NCBI GenBank assembly: GCA_052274345.1
Contig: DAVZGP010000003.1
Location: 76,162 to 140,161 of the forward strand
Origin: Clostridium_AD sp937920395
Lineage (GTDB): Bacteria > Bacillota > Clostridia > Clostridiales > Clostridiaceae
Length of the DNA stretch: 64,000 nt
Reading direction: 5' to 3'
The notes under the pieces are model-generated. The model was not told the origin of the DNA and ran no database searches. It saw only the letters and a list, made by a program, of their open reading frames with translations. This document shows, piece after piece, positions 44,600 to 53,215 of the stretch; the first letter of the stretch is position 1; every line of letters begins with the position of its first letter. Both the position numbers and the translations under genes were made by a program.

Positions 44600-44962
44600 T
44601 TATTCGGTATACGTAAGTGCTTCTCGTCCTTGAGCACCATTGCTAATCCTTATTATATTCTTCACATCATAAATAAATATTTTACCATCACCCATTTTAC
44701 CAGTGTGTAGTACTTTTTTTGCTGTTTCCACAACCAAGTCTACGGGAATATCACACACTATTATTTCTACCTTTAATTTAGGTAAAAGATTAATATCTAA
44801 TGCGAGTCCCCGATAAAATTCTTTATGTCCCTTTTGAATTCCACATCCTAAAACATTAGACACAGTCATGCCACTAACACCAATTGCATTTAAGGCTTCC
44901 TTCAATTCATCAAACTTACTTGCAGATGTAATAATATCAATCTTTGAAAAATTTTCTTCCAT
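44600..44962 (-). CDS. glnK: PII nitrogen regulatory protein (first copy, paired with amtB)
   Basis: 120 residues, same architecture as the copy at 43967: GVSGMTVSNVLGCG, T-loop GHKEFYRGLALDINLLPK, TGKMGDGKIFIYDV and RISNGAQGREAL. The modifiable Tyr51 is again replaced by Leu. It follows amtB by 33 bp and is the regular amtB-glnK pair in which the PII trimer plugs the ammonium channel when nitrogen is ample. The ribosome site is AAAGGGGG. Confidence 0.93.
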   Translation of the reverse strand: MEENFSKIDIITSASKFDELKEALNAIGVSGMTVSNVLGCGIQKGHKEFYRGLALDINLLPKLKVEIIVCDIPVDLVVETAKKVLHTGKMGDGKIFIYDVKNIIRISNGAQGREALTYTE

Positions 44963-44995
44963 ACTTGTAACCCCCTTTATTTTTTAGCTATTTGA

Positions 44996-46231
44996 TTAAA
45001 TATCAATACCACCATAAGCTTCTTCACCATGTTGAGAAACATCTAATCCATCACTTTCTTCATCAGCTGTCACTCTTAAACTCATAAATTTACCAAGTAC
45101 CTTCAATATAATAAATGTCATTATTGCCGAATATGCAATTGTAGCAACAATTGCTATTAATTGAATTCCAAGTAATTTAATATTACCATGAATTAATCCA
45201 TTTGCACCGGCAGAATTTATAGCCTTGGAAGCAAAAATACCAGTAGCTATACCTCCCCAAATTCCTCCAATTCCATGACAACCAAATGCATCTAATGCAT
45301 CGTCATATCCAAATTTTATTTTAACTACAGTTACGCTAAAGTAACATATTATGCCGCCTATTCCGCCTATTAATATAGAAGCCATTGGACTTACGAAACC
45401 TGCACCTGGTGTTATTGCTACAAGACCTACAACAATACCACTTGCAAGACCAAGTGAGGTAACCTTCTTTCTAACAATTAACTCACATAAACACCATGTT
45501 AGTGCAGAAGCCGCAGCCGATGTATTAGTAGTAATAAATGCGTTTAGTGCTACACCATTTACAGCAAGTGCACTCCCTGCATTAAATCCAAACCATCCAA
45601 ACCATAAAATTCCTGCACCTAGAAGTGTCATTGGAAGATTGTGTGGAGTGATTGATTTTAATTTTTTTCTCTTTCCTAATACAAGTGCTACAACAAGTGC
45701 AGAAATACCTGAACTTATATGAACTACATTTCCACCTGCAAAATCTAACGCTCCTAAATTTCTAAGCCATCCACCTGCACCCCACACCCAATGAGCTATT
45801 GGATCATAAACTAATGTTGTCCATATTAAAATGAACACTGCAAATGCAAGAAATTTCATTCTCTCAGCAATTGCTCCTGAAATTAAAGCAGGTGTTATTA
45901 TTGCAAACATTAACTGAAATAACATAAATACTGATTGAGGTATCGTACCAGCATAGTCAGCATTCGGTAAAAATCCTACACCATGCAATCCAAGAAACTG
46001 AAAATTACCAATAAAACCAGCAAAATCTTTTCCAAAACATAGGGTATAACCAATTAAAACCCATTGAAGTGATACAATCACCATCGCTGTATAACTGTGA
46101 ACAGTGGTACTAAGCACATTTTTTCTTCTCACCATTCCACCATAAAACAAAGCGAGTCCCGGTGTCATTAACATTACTAATACCGTTGCAAAAATCATAA
46201 ATGATGTATCAGCAGTATTTATTGCATGCAT
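44996..46231 (-). CDS. amtB: Ammonium transporter
   Basis: 411 residues with about 11 membrane segments. Signature regions are YDPIAHWVWGAGGWLRNLGA near 145 with AGGNVVHISSGISAL (pore histidine), and DAFGCHGIGGIWGGIATGIF near 315 (second pore histidine). The start TADTSFMIFATVLVMLMTPG shows no cleavable signal. It conducts ammonium into the cell under nitrogen limitation. The ribosome site GGGGGG lies 5-6 bases before the ATG, and it is first in the amtB-glnK unit. Confidence 0.96.
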   Translation of the reverse strand: MHAINTADTSFMIFATVLVMLMTPGLALFYGGMVRRKNVLSTTVHSYTAMVIVSLQWVLIGYTLCFGKDFAGFIGNFQFLGLHGVGFLPNADYAGTIPQSVFMLFQLMFAIITPALISGAIAERMKFLAFAVFILIWTTLVYDPIAHWVWGAGGWLRNLGALDFAGGNVVHISSGISALVVALVLGKRKKLKSITPHNLPMTLLGAGILWFGWFGFNAGSALAVNGVALNAFITTNTSAAASALTWCLCELIVRKKVTSLGLASGIVVGLVAITPGAGFVSPMASILIGGIGGIICYFSVTVVKIKFGYDDALDAFGCHGIGGIWGGIATGIFASKAINSAGANGLIHGNIKLLGIQLIAIVATIAYSAIMTFIILKVLGKFMSLRVTADEESDGLDVSQHGEEAYGGIDI

Positions 46232-46316
46232 AAAAATCCCCCCTAATTAAATATTATTACTAGTTATAAAAATTTGTATTGTAGTCGTAATGAATTTTCG
46301 CTTACTGTTATAAGTC

Positions 46317-46345
46317 ATTTTACTAACATTTGAAATAAAAGTCAA
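46317..46345 (-). promoter_or_regulatory. Promoter of amtB-glnK
   Basis: Minus strand TTGACT (46340-46345), 17-bp spacer, TAAAAT (46317-46322), about 85 nt before the ATG. Confidence 0.65.
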
Positions 46346-46627
46346 GTGTTTTGGCCTTCTATTAATTATATTTTTTTACTGATAAAGTTGCATTTCAAGG
46401 CTTATAAGAGCAAAAAACCTATATATATGCAATGTAATCATTCACATCAATTTCTTGAATTAAATTTAAATTACTATAATATTGCATGTTATTATTAATT
46501 TAAATTCACTTTTGACGTATTTTTTGTTTTACTCTTAATAATAGCTTTGATTTATTTTAATAAGTTGTATCCTATTACATAAAATTACTATCATCCTTAC
46601 ATTATATAAACATTGCTTTTAATAAAG

Positions 46628-46656
46628 TTGATTCAAAGTGGTAAAAATGATAAAAT
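46628..46656 (+). promoter_or_regulatory. Promoter of gdhA
   Basis: TTGATT (46628-46633), 17-bp spacer, TAAAAT (46651-46656), 66 bp before the ATG. The rest of the 490-bp divergent region (46232-46721) is AT-rich; no operator recognised. Confidence 0.55.
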
Positions 46657-46721
46657 ATGTAGATAGATGCATGTTAATTTTAAGATTAAGCCATATTTAT
46701 TTGATCTGAGGAGGCAATAAA

Positions 46722-48059
46722 ATGAGTTTATTATCAAGTTTAACTCAACAAGTTATTAAGAAAAACCCAAATGAACCAGAATTTCAGCAGGCCGTAAGCG
46801 AAATACTAGAATCTCTAGAGCCTGTAGCTGTAGCTCATCCGCAGTGGATGGCAGCTGGAATATTCGATAGAATTGTAGAGCCTGAAAGGCAAATTATATT
46901 TAGAGTTTCATGGATAGACGATAAGGGCATAGTAAAAGTAAACAGAGGCTTTCGTGTCCAATTTAACAGTGCTATCGGACCTTATAAGGGTGGGTTAAGG
47001 CTTCATCCTTCAGTTAACCTTAGTATTATTAAATTTCTTGGATTTGAACAAACTTTTAAAAACTCCCTAACAGGTCTACCAATTGGTGGTGCTAAAGGTG
47101 GAAGTGACTTCGATCCTAAGGGAAAATCTGATAGAGAAATAATGAGATTTTGTCAAAGTTTTATGACTGAGCTTTCAAAACATATTGGAGCCGATACTGA
47201 TGTACCTGCTGGTGATATCGGTGTTGGCGCCCGAGAAATTGGTTTTATGTATGGTCAATATAAAAGACTTAGAAATGAATTTACAGGTGTATTAACTGGT
47301 AAAGGGCTATCATATGGTGGAAGTCTTGCTCGCACGGAAGCCACCGGATATGGTATGTGTTACTTTGTTGAGGAAATGCTTAAAGCTACAAACAATTCCT
47401 TTAAAAATAAAACAGTTGTAATTTCAGGCTCAGGTAATGTTGCAATATATGGAACCGAAAAAGCTATTAAACTAGGAGCAAATGTAGTTGCATTAAGTGA
47501 TTCAAATGGATACATATATGATTCAACTGGAATTAAACTAGATACAATTAAAAAAATCAAAGAAATTAATAGAGAAAGAATAAGCGAATATATTAAATAC
47601 CATCCTACTGCAGAGTATCATGAAGGTTGCTCAGGAATTTGGAAAATAAAGTGTGATATTGCACTTCCTTGTGCTACTCAAAATGAAATAAATGAAACAT
47701 CCGCAAAAATTCTTGTAGCAAATGGATGTATAGCAGTTGGAGAAGGAGCAAATATGCCTTCCACTCCAGAAGCAATTAATGTATTCTTAAAAAGTAAGAT
47801 TCTTTTTGGACCTGCTAAAGCAGTTAATGCAGGAGGTGTTGCTACGTCAGCACTTGAAATGTCACAAAATAGTATAAGATATGCATGGACATTTGAAGAA
47901 GTTGATAATAAATTAAAGGCTATAATGTCAGAGATTTATATTAAAGCAAGCAGTGCAGCAAAAGAATACGGATTTGAAGGCAATTTACTTGCCGGTGCTA
48001 ATATTGCTGGATTCATTAAGGTAGCTGATGCTATGTATTCTGAGGGGATCGCTTACTAA
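46722..48059 (+). CDS. gdhA: Glutamate dehydrogenase (hexameric class I)
   Basis: 445 residues, full length. It has FRVQFNSAIGPYKGGLRLHP near 86 with the substrate lysine, the catalytic region GLPIGGAKGGSDFDPKGKSD near 120, DTDVPAGDIGVGAREIG near 164, and the nucleotide fold VVISGSGNVAIYGTEKA near 234. It aminates 2-oxoglutarate or runs in reverse. Pattern and length match the NADP/NAD GDH of E. coli and C. symbiosum; cofactor choice is not resolved. The ribosome site GAGGAGG precedes the ATG, and it is monocistronic. Confidence 0.96.
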   Translation: MSLLSSLTQQVIKKNPNEPEFQQAVSEILESLEPVAVAHPQWMAAGIFDRIVEPERQIIFRVSWIDDKGIVKVNRGFRVQFNSAIGPYKGGLRLHPSVNLSIIKFLGFEQTFKNSLTGLPIGGAKGGSDFDPKGKSDREIMRFCQSFMTELSKHIGADTDVPAGDIGVGAREIGFMYGQYKRLRNEFTGVLTGKGLSYGGSLARTEATGYGMCYFVEEMLKATNNSFKNKTVVISGSGNVAIYGTEKAIKLGANVVALSDSNGYIYDSTGIKLDTIKKIKEINRERISEYIKYHPTAEYHEGCSGIWKIKCDIALPCATQNEINETSAKILVANGCIAVGEGANMPSTPEAINVFLKSKILFGPAKAVNAGGVATSALEMSQNSIRYAWTFEEVDNKLKAIMSEIYIKASSAAKEYGFEGNLLAGANIAGFIKVADAMYSEGIAY

Positions 48060-48111
48060 ATATTTGCTCTCATTTCTTTCTAAAAAATAGTTTTACTAAA
48101 AGGACTAAAAT

Positions 48112-48141
48112 AAAGGATGACCACTTGCCATCCTTTGTTTT
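48112..48141 (+). terminator. Terminator of gdhA
   Basis: Stem AAAGGATG (48112-48119) with CATCCTTT (48129-48136), followed by GTTTT. Confidence 0.7.
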
Positions 48142-48243
48142 AGTTCTTTTGTATTATCTATATTATTTTAAATATCTATTTAAAATATATATTGTATAAC
48201 TATCCTAAGTCTTTTTGTCTCACTTTTAAATTTTGAACGTATA

Positions 48244-48305
48244 TTGACAACAACGGATTAATTATGGTATTATTAATTCAATACCTTACTAAAACAGTAG
48301 GATTA
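48244..48305 (+). promoter_or_regulatory. Promoter and IscR/CymR-like operator of the amino-acid importer operon
   Basis: TTGACA (48244-48249), 18-bp spacer, TATTAT (48268-48273). At 48281-48305, next to the transcription start, is an imperfect dyad built as ATACC, TTACT, AAAAC, AGTAGG, which resembles the type 1 IscR (Rrf2) box with ACT/AGT core. Confidence 0.6.
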
Positions 48306-48322
48306 CTTCAAGGGGGAAATAT

Positions 48323-49120
48323 ATGAAAAAATTATCTATATTAATTACCACATTATTAATAGCATCAGTAGGACTCGTAGGATGTGGAACAAGTGGAAGT
48401 AAAAATGCAAAATCAAAAAATTTATTAGAAACAATAAAAAGTGAAGGAAAAATACAAATAGGTACCGAAGGAACCTATGCACCATATACATTCCATGACA
48501 AATCAGGAAAATTAACTGGATTTGATGTTGATATTGCAACCGAAGTATCCAAGCGTCTTGGGGTTAAACCAGAATTTGTAGAAACAAAGTGGGACGGTAT
48601 GTTTGCAGGGCTAAATGCAAAGAGATTTGACATGGTAGCAAATGAAGTTGGAATCAATTCTGATAGAAAACTAAAATACGATTTCTCAACCTCGTATATA
48701 GTTTCAAAAGCAGTACTTATAGTAAATAGTTCTGATAATACTATCAAAAAATTTGCTGATTTAAAAGGTAAAAAATCTGCTCAATCATTAACTAGTGACT
48801 TAGGTAAAATCGCAAAAGCTAATGGTGCAGTTTTACAACCAGTTGATGGCTTTAACCAATCAATAGACCTTTTAGTTTCTAAAAGAGTAGATGCCACAGT
48901 CAATGATAGCTTATCTTTCCTAGATTTGAAAAAACAAAAACCAAATCTTGCTATAAAAATTGTTGATACAAAAGGTGATGCACAACCAAGTGGAATTATG
49001 TTTAACAAAGGAAATAAAGAATTAGTAACTGCAGTTAATAAAGCTTTAGCTGATATGAAATCAGATGGTACTTATTCAAAAATTTCAAATAAATATTTTG
49101 GCAGCGATGTATCAAAATAA
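48323..49120 (+). CDS. Amino-acid (probably L-cystine) ABC transporter binding lipoprotein
   Basis: 265 residues. A lipoprotein signal ends VGLVGCGTSG (Cys21). Mature features are IQIGTEGTYAPYTFHDKSGK, GFDVDIATEVSKRLG, WDGMFAGLNAKRFDMVANEV and DLKGKKSAQSLTSDLG, the polar amino-acid binding family closest in pattern to TcyA/FliY cystine proteins. The call of cystine rests on family resemblance and on the trans-sulfuration gene at the end of the operon. The ribosome site AAGGGGG is 7 bases from the ATG. Confidence 0.85.
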   Translation: MKKLSILITTLLIASVGLVGCGTSGSKNAKSKNLLETIKSEGKIQIGTEGTYAPYTFHDKSGKLTGFDVDIATEVSKRLGVKPEFVETKWDGMFAGLNAKRFDMVANEVGINSDRKLKYDFSTSYIVSKAVLIVNSSDNTIKKFADLKGKKSAQSLTSDLGKIAKANGAVLQPVDGFNQSIDLLVSKRVDATVNDSLSFLDLKKQKPNLAIKIVDTKGDAQPSGIMFNKGNKELVTAVNKALADMKSDGTYSKISNKYFGSDVSK

Positions 49121-49132
49121 AAGGGTGATAAA

Positions 49133-49816
49133 ATGAATTTAGACACAGATACACTAAGAATATTCGGGATAGTTAAAGACTCTTTCTTTCCTTTATTAAT
49201 AGCAGGTATAAAGTTTACAATTCCAGTAGCCGTAATCTCCTTCTTGCTTGGTTCGATTTTAGCTATGCTTACTGCCCTTGCTCGTATATCAAAATATAAA
49301 TTACTAAACCTAATATCAAGTTTATATGTTTGGATAGTAAGAGGGACACCTCTTCTAGTACAGTTATTTATATTATTTTACGGATTACCAGCAGCTGGCA
49401 TAACAATAGGAGCAATTCCCGCAGCAATTATAGGTTTTACATTAAACATTGGTGCTTATAATTCAGAAGTAATTAGGGCTTCCATTTTGTCTATTCCTAA
49501 GGGTCAGTGGGAAGCTGCAAGTTCAATTGGTATGACTCATACTCAATCACTCCTTAGAATAATTTTGCCACAGGCAGCTAGAGTATCTGTACCACCACTA
49601 TCAAACTCTTTCATAAGTCTTATTAAAGATACATCACTTGCAGCGGCTATTACTTTGACTGAAATGTTCCAGGTTGCCCAACAAATAACAGCAACAACGT
49701 ATGAGCCACTTGTATTATACTGTGAAGTAGCTTTCATATATCTAATATTTTGCACAGTATTAACTATAATTCAACAAAGAATAGAGAAAAAACTTGAAAG
49801 ATATGTGGCTAGGTAA
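49133..49816 (+). CDS. Amino-acid ABC transporter permease (TcyB-like)
   Basis: 227 residues, about five membrane segments, with the HisM-family opening GIKFTIPVAVISFLLGSILA, VWIVRGTPLLVQLFILFYGL near 62 and the EAA loop QWEAASSIGMTHTQSLLRII with PQAARVSVPPLSN near 140. It starts 12 bp after the binding protein with AAGGGTGA and probably works as a homodimer, since only one permease gene is present. Confidence 0.92.
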   Translation: MNLDTDTLRIFGIVKDSFFPLLIAGIKFTIPVAVISFLLGSILAMLTALARISKYKLLNLISSLYVWIVRGTPLLVQLFILFYGLPAAGITIGAIPAAIIGFTLNIGAYNSEVIRASILSIPKGQWEAASSIGMTHTQSLLRIILPQAARVSVPPLSNSFISLIKDTSLAAAITLTEMFQVAQQITATTYEPLVLYCEVAFIYLIFCTVLTIIQQRIEKKLERYVAR

Positions 49817-49829
49817 TTGGAGGAATTTC

Positions 49830-50573
49830 ATGATTAATATAAAAAATTTACACAAAAGTTTTGGTGATAATGAGATATTAAAAGGCATTGACTTAAATAT
49901 AAAAAAGGGTGAAACAACTATTGTAATAGGACCCTCAGGTTCAGGTAAAACCACCCTTCTTAGATGCCTTAATTTATTAGAAGTTCCGAACATTGGAACC
50001 ATAAGTATTGGCGATAATGAATTGGTATTTGGTGGGGATAAAGAACCAACTGATAAAGAAATATTAGAACTCAGACGCAATACAGGAATGGTATTTCAAG
50101 GGTTTCATTTATTTCCTCACATGACTGTAATTGCAAACATTATGGAAGGACTCACTACTGTGCTAAAGCAGCCTAAAAAAGTTGCTCGCGATAAAGCACT
50201 CAATCTATTAGATAAAGTTGGGCTGTCAGATAAAGCTAGCAGTTACCCTCATGAGCTCTCCGGAGGGCAACAACAGAGAGTTGCCATAGCACGTGCTATG
50301 GCCATCGAGCCATTAGTATTGTTATTTGATGAACCAACTTCTGCACTAGATCCTGAACTTGCAGCTGAGGTACTTAAAGTTATGAAAGATCTATCACATG
50401 AAGGTATGACAATGGTTGTTGTTACCCATAACATGAGTTTTGCAAGAGATGTTGCAGACAATATAATATTTATTGATCAAGGAATTATCCTTGATCAGGG
50501 AACCCCGGAGGAATTGTTAAATAATCCAACTAACGCAAGAATAAAACAATTTTTAAGTTTAGATTTTAATTAA
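49830..50573 (+). CDS. Amino-acid ABC transporter ATPase (TcyC-like)
   Basis: 247 residues from ATG 49830, which has TTGGAGG 6 bases upstream; the upstream in-frame start inside the permease gene is not credible. Walker A is VIGPSGSGKTTLLRCLN, Q-loop VFQGFHLFPHM, signature LSGGQQQRVAIARAM, Walker B VLLFDEPTSALDPEL, H-loop VVTHNMSFA. It powers the uptake of the amino acid bound by the first gene product. Confidence 0.95.
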   Translation: MINIKNLHKSFGDNEILKGIDLNIKKGETTIVIGPSGSGKTTLLRCLNLLEVPNIGTISIGDNELVFGGDKEPTDKEILELRRNTGMVFQGFHLFPHMTVIANIMEGLTTVLKQPKKVARDKALNLLDKVGLSDKASSYPHELSGGQQQRVAIARAMAIEPLVLLFDEPTSALDPELAAEVLKVMKDLSHEGMTMVVVTHNMSFARDVADNIIFIDQGIILDQGTPEELLNNPTNARIKQFLSLDFN

Positions 50574-50609
50574 TATAATTTACAGATAAATTATTTGAGG
50601 AGGAAAAAT

Positions 50610-51758
50610 ATGAAGAAAGATATAAAAATCGAATCATTATTAATACATGGTGGAATAGATGGGGATGCTCGTACTGGAGCGGTTAATGTACCAATATACC
50701 AAACATCTACATTTAAAAAAGGTAAATTTGATGCTGATAATGCTTACGAATATTCAAGGTCAGGAAATCCTACACGTGAAGCACTCGAAAAACTCATTAC
50801 AGATCTTGAAGAAGGTTATGCAGGTTTCGCATTTGCTTCAGGTATGGCTGCTACAACTGCTACATTGTCCCTATTTAAAACAGGAGATAGAATTTTAATA
50901 TCAAATAATATTTATGGTGGAACCTTTAGAGTTATAGACAAATATTTTAATAATTTTGGTATACATTATACTTTATTTGATTCATCTGATATAACTCAGT
51001 TAGAAAACAAAATTGATGATAGTGTAAAAGCTATTTTTATAGAAACACCAACAAATCCTTTAATGGGTATTACAGATATTGTTGCAGTTGCAAAAATTGC
51101 TAAAAAGAATAACTTACTCTTAATAGTAGATAATACATTTATGACTCCATATCTACAAAAACCAATTACCCTTGGTGCTGATATAGTTATTCATAGCGCT
51201 ACAAAATATCTAAGTGGACACAGTGATTTAATTGCAGGCCTTGTTGTCGTAAATAATAAAGAACTTGCTGAAAGAATTGGATTCATACAAAACTCTACTG
51301 GTGGAATTTTATCACCATTTGATTCTTTCTTATTAATAAGGGGTATCAAAACTCTAGCACTAAGAATGGACAGACACAACTCAAATGCAAAAGTTGTATC
51401 TGAATTCTTAAGAGATAGAAAAGAAGTAGAAAAAGTATATTATCCAGGATTTGTTGACCATCCTGGACATAAAATACAAGAAAAACAAGCAAACGGATAT
51501 GGTGGTATCATTTCCTTTGTTCTAAATAAAGATTATGATTATAAAAAGTTCTTAGAAAGTCTTCAATTAATAACTTTTGGAGAAAGCCTAGGAGGAGTAG
51601 AATCATTAATCTGCCATCCTGCAACTATGACACATGCTGCAATTCCATATGAAATTAGACAAGAAATTGGAATAACTGATCATTTAGTAAGATTATCTGT
51701 AGGTGTTGAAAATGTTTCAGATATAGTTGATGATTTAACAAGAGCATTAGAACTATAA
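50610..51758 (+). CDS. mccB: Trans-sulfuration PLP enzyme (cystathionine gamma-lyase/synthase; MccB/MetB-like)
   Basis: 382 residues from the ATG at 50610, 5 bases after GAGGAGG. Family marks are the NVPIYQTSTF start, YSRSGNPTREALE near 46 (the Tyr-x-Arg pair), FASGMAATTATL near 75, the PLP lysine in HSATKYLSGHSDLIAG near 195 and GVESLICHPATMTHA near 325. Cystathionine gamma-lyase, gamma-synthase and methionine gamma-lyase look alike at this level; placement after a cystine-type importer favours cysteine/homocysteine interconversion. It is intact, unlike the other two relatives in this window. Confidence 0.87.
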   Translation: MKKDIKIESLLIHGGIDGDARTGAVNVPIYQTSTFKKGKFDADNAYEYSRSGNPTREALEKLITDLEEGYAGFAFASGMAATTATLSLFKTGDRILISNNIYGGTFRVIDKYFNNFGIHYTLFDSSDITQLENKIDDSVKAIFIETPTNPLMGITDIVAVAKIAKKNNLLLIVDNTFMTPYLQKPITLGADIVIHSATKYLSGHSDLIAGLVVVNNKELAERIGFIQNSTGGILSPFDSFLLIRGIKTLALRMDRHNSNAKVVSEFLRDRKEVEKVYYPGFVDHPGHKIQEKQANGYGGIISFVLNKDYDYKKFLESLQLITFGESLGGVESLICHPATMTHAAIPYEIRQEIGITDHLVRLSVGVENVSDIVDDLTRALEL

Positions 51759-51764
51759 TTTTAT

Positions 51765-51815
51765 AACAACGAAAAACACATTCCTGTATTTCCTAGGGAC
51801 GTGTTTTTCGTTGTT
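51765..51815. terminator. Bidirectional terminator between mccB and the M20 hydrolase gene
   Basis: Perfect 15-bp arms AACAACGAAAAACAC (51765-51779) and 51801-51815 between convergent genes. Confidence 0.88.
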
Positions 51816-51828
51816 GTATAAATTAATT

Positions 51829-52995
51829 TTATTTTTGTTTTAATATAACCAAAGCACGCTTAGCAAGTTCTGAAAAATAATTGGCAGCTGGCAAAAGTGC
51901 ATCATCATCTACCTTAAATTTTGGATGATGAAGTGAATATGATACACCTGTACCAATATTTACAAAGGCACCCGGTATTTTCTCTTGGTAAACTGCAAAA
52001 TCTTCACCAATTAATGTGTCCGGAAGTTTTTTAATAACATATCCTTGAATCTGTGCAACGTCTAATGCAACTGCTGTCCAATCTTCATTGTTATCTGTTG
52101 CTGGTGGACCGCTGTACCATTTAAGCTCAGCAGTTGCTCCAAATGAGTCCGCCATTCCTTTAACTATTTGTCTCATTTTATTTGGAACAAACTCACGTGT
52201 TTTCGCATTAACCGTCCGTACAGTCCCTTCAAGATAAGCCTTAGTCGGTATTACATTCCACGTGTTACCACCTTCAATATGAGTGACACTAATAAGTACT
52301 TGATCAAATGTGCTAACATTACGGCTAACAATTGTCTGGAGCGCTGTAATTATATGAGCCGCAACAATAATTGGATCAATTCCCTTTTCTGGTGATGACG
52401 CATGTGTACCTATACCTTCAATTTCAATTTCAAACCTATCAACGGCTGCAGTCATTGCTCCCACCTTTGTTCCAAAACTTCCCACTTCTAAATCTGGTGC
52501 ACTATGGAGTCCAAAAATTGCAGCTACGTTAGATAATCCACCACTTTCTATGACCTTTTCCGCCCCGTGTCCTAACTCCTCCGCTGGCTGAAATATAATT
52601 CTTACAGTTCCCTCTAGTGTTGATTCTTGCTGCTTTAATAAATAAGCTGCGCCTAAAATAACAGATGCATGAAAATCATGACCACATGCATGCATTTTAC
52701 CAATAACTTGTGATTTATATCCTAAATCTGTTTCCTCAAAAATAGGAAGTGCATCAATATCTCCACGAATAGCAATAATAGGTCCTTCCCTATCTCCAGT
52801 TATTTCTGCAACAAGTCCTGTTTCAAGCGGCAAATTAAGTACACGAATTTGAGCCTCGTTTAATAACTTACGTAAAGTTTTAGTTGTTTCAAACTCTTCA
52901 TTGGATAACTCAGGATTTTTATGAAAGTTATGCCTTATATCTATAAGCTTTTTCTCTAAATCATTAACTATATTTGTTTTTATTTTATTTTCCAT
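51829..52995 (-). CDS. M20D-family amidohydrolase (N-acyl-amino-acid / hippurate hydrolase type)
   Basis: 388 residues. The metal site is shown by GKMHACGHDFHASVILGAA near 95, IIFQPAEELGHGAEKVI near 130, IFGLHSAPDLEVG near 160 and the C-terminal IGEDFAVYQEKIPGAFVNIG near 345. The dimerisation domain lies between. Members cleave N-acyl or N-acetyl groups from amino acids, including sulfur amino acids and diaminopimelate; the exact substrate is not determined. It carries its own ribosome site AAGGAG and is transcribed toward mccB. Confidence 0.85.
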   Translation of the reverse strand: MENKIKTNIVNDLEKKLIDIRHNFHKNPELSNEEFETTKTLRKLLNEAQIRVLNLPLETGLVAEITGDREGPIIAIRGDIDALPIFEETDLGYKSQVIGKMHACGHDFHASVILGAAYLLKQQESTLEGTVRIIFQPAEELGHGAEKVIESGGLSNVAAIFGLHSAPDLEVGSFGTKVGAMTAAVDRFEIEIEGIGTHASSPEKGIDPIIVAAHIITALQTIVSRNVSTFDQVLISVTHIEGGNTWNVIPTKAYLEGTVRTVNAKTREFVPNKMRQIVKGMADSFGATAELKWYSGPPATDNNEDWTAVALDVAQIQGYVIKKLPDTLIGEDFAVYQEKIPGAFVNIGTGVSYSLHHPKFKVDDDALLPAANYFSELAKRALVILKQK

Positions 52996-53101
52996 AATAT
53001 TTACTCCTTAAGTTTATTTATATATTTATTATACCTACATCCTACTAATAGAAATTTCTTTTCTTTTAAAATAATATTATATGCATCATACTCTATAAAA
53101 T

Positions 53102-53157
53102 AACCCCACCAAATGGATTTTACAACTATTTTATAGTTATGTCCATTTAGTGAGGTT
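53102..53157 (-). terminator. Terminator downstream of the D-aminoacylase-like gene (repeat copy 1)
   Basis: Outer arms 53102-53117 and 53142-53157 pair with few mismatches, with an inner stem AACTAT/ATAGTT (53123-53137). The sequence is closely related to the terminator at 54734-54780. Confidence 0.7.
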
Positions 53158-53215
53158 TAATCACCATGTTTTATTTTGAACTTTTTAATTCTATTCATAT
53201 GAATTATACTTATAA

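Noticed and set aside
45351..45722. 123-residue open frame antisense to amtB, and similar long frames opposite gltB, pyc, ppk1 and the ABC genes
   Set aside because: They lie wholly inside well-identified genes on the other strand, lack ribosome sites and have no recognisable protein pattern; they are shadows.
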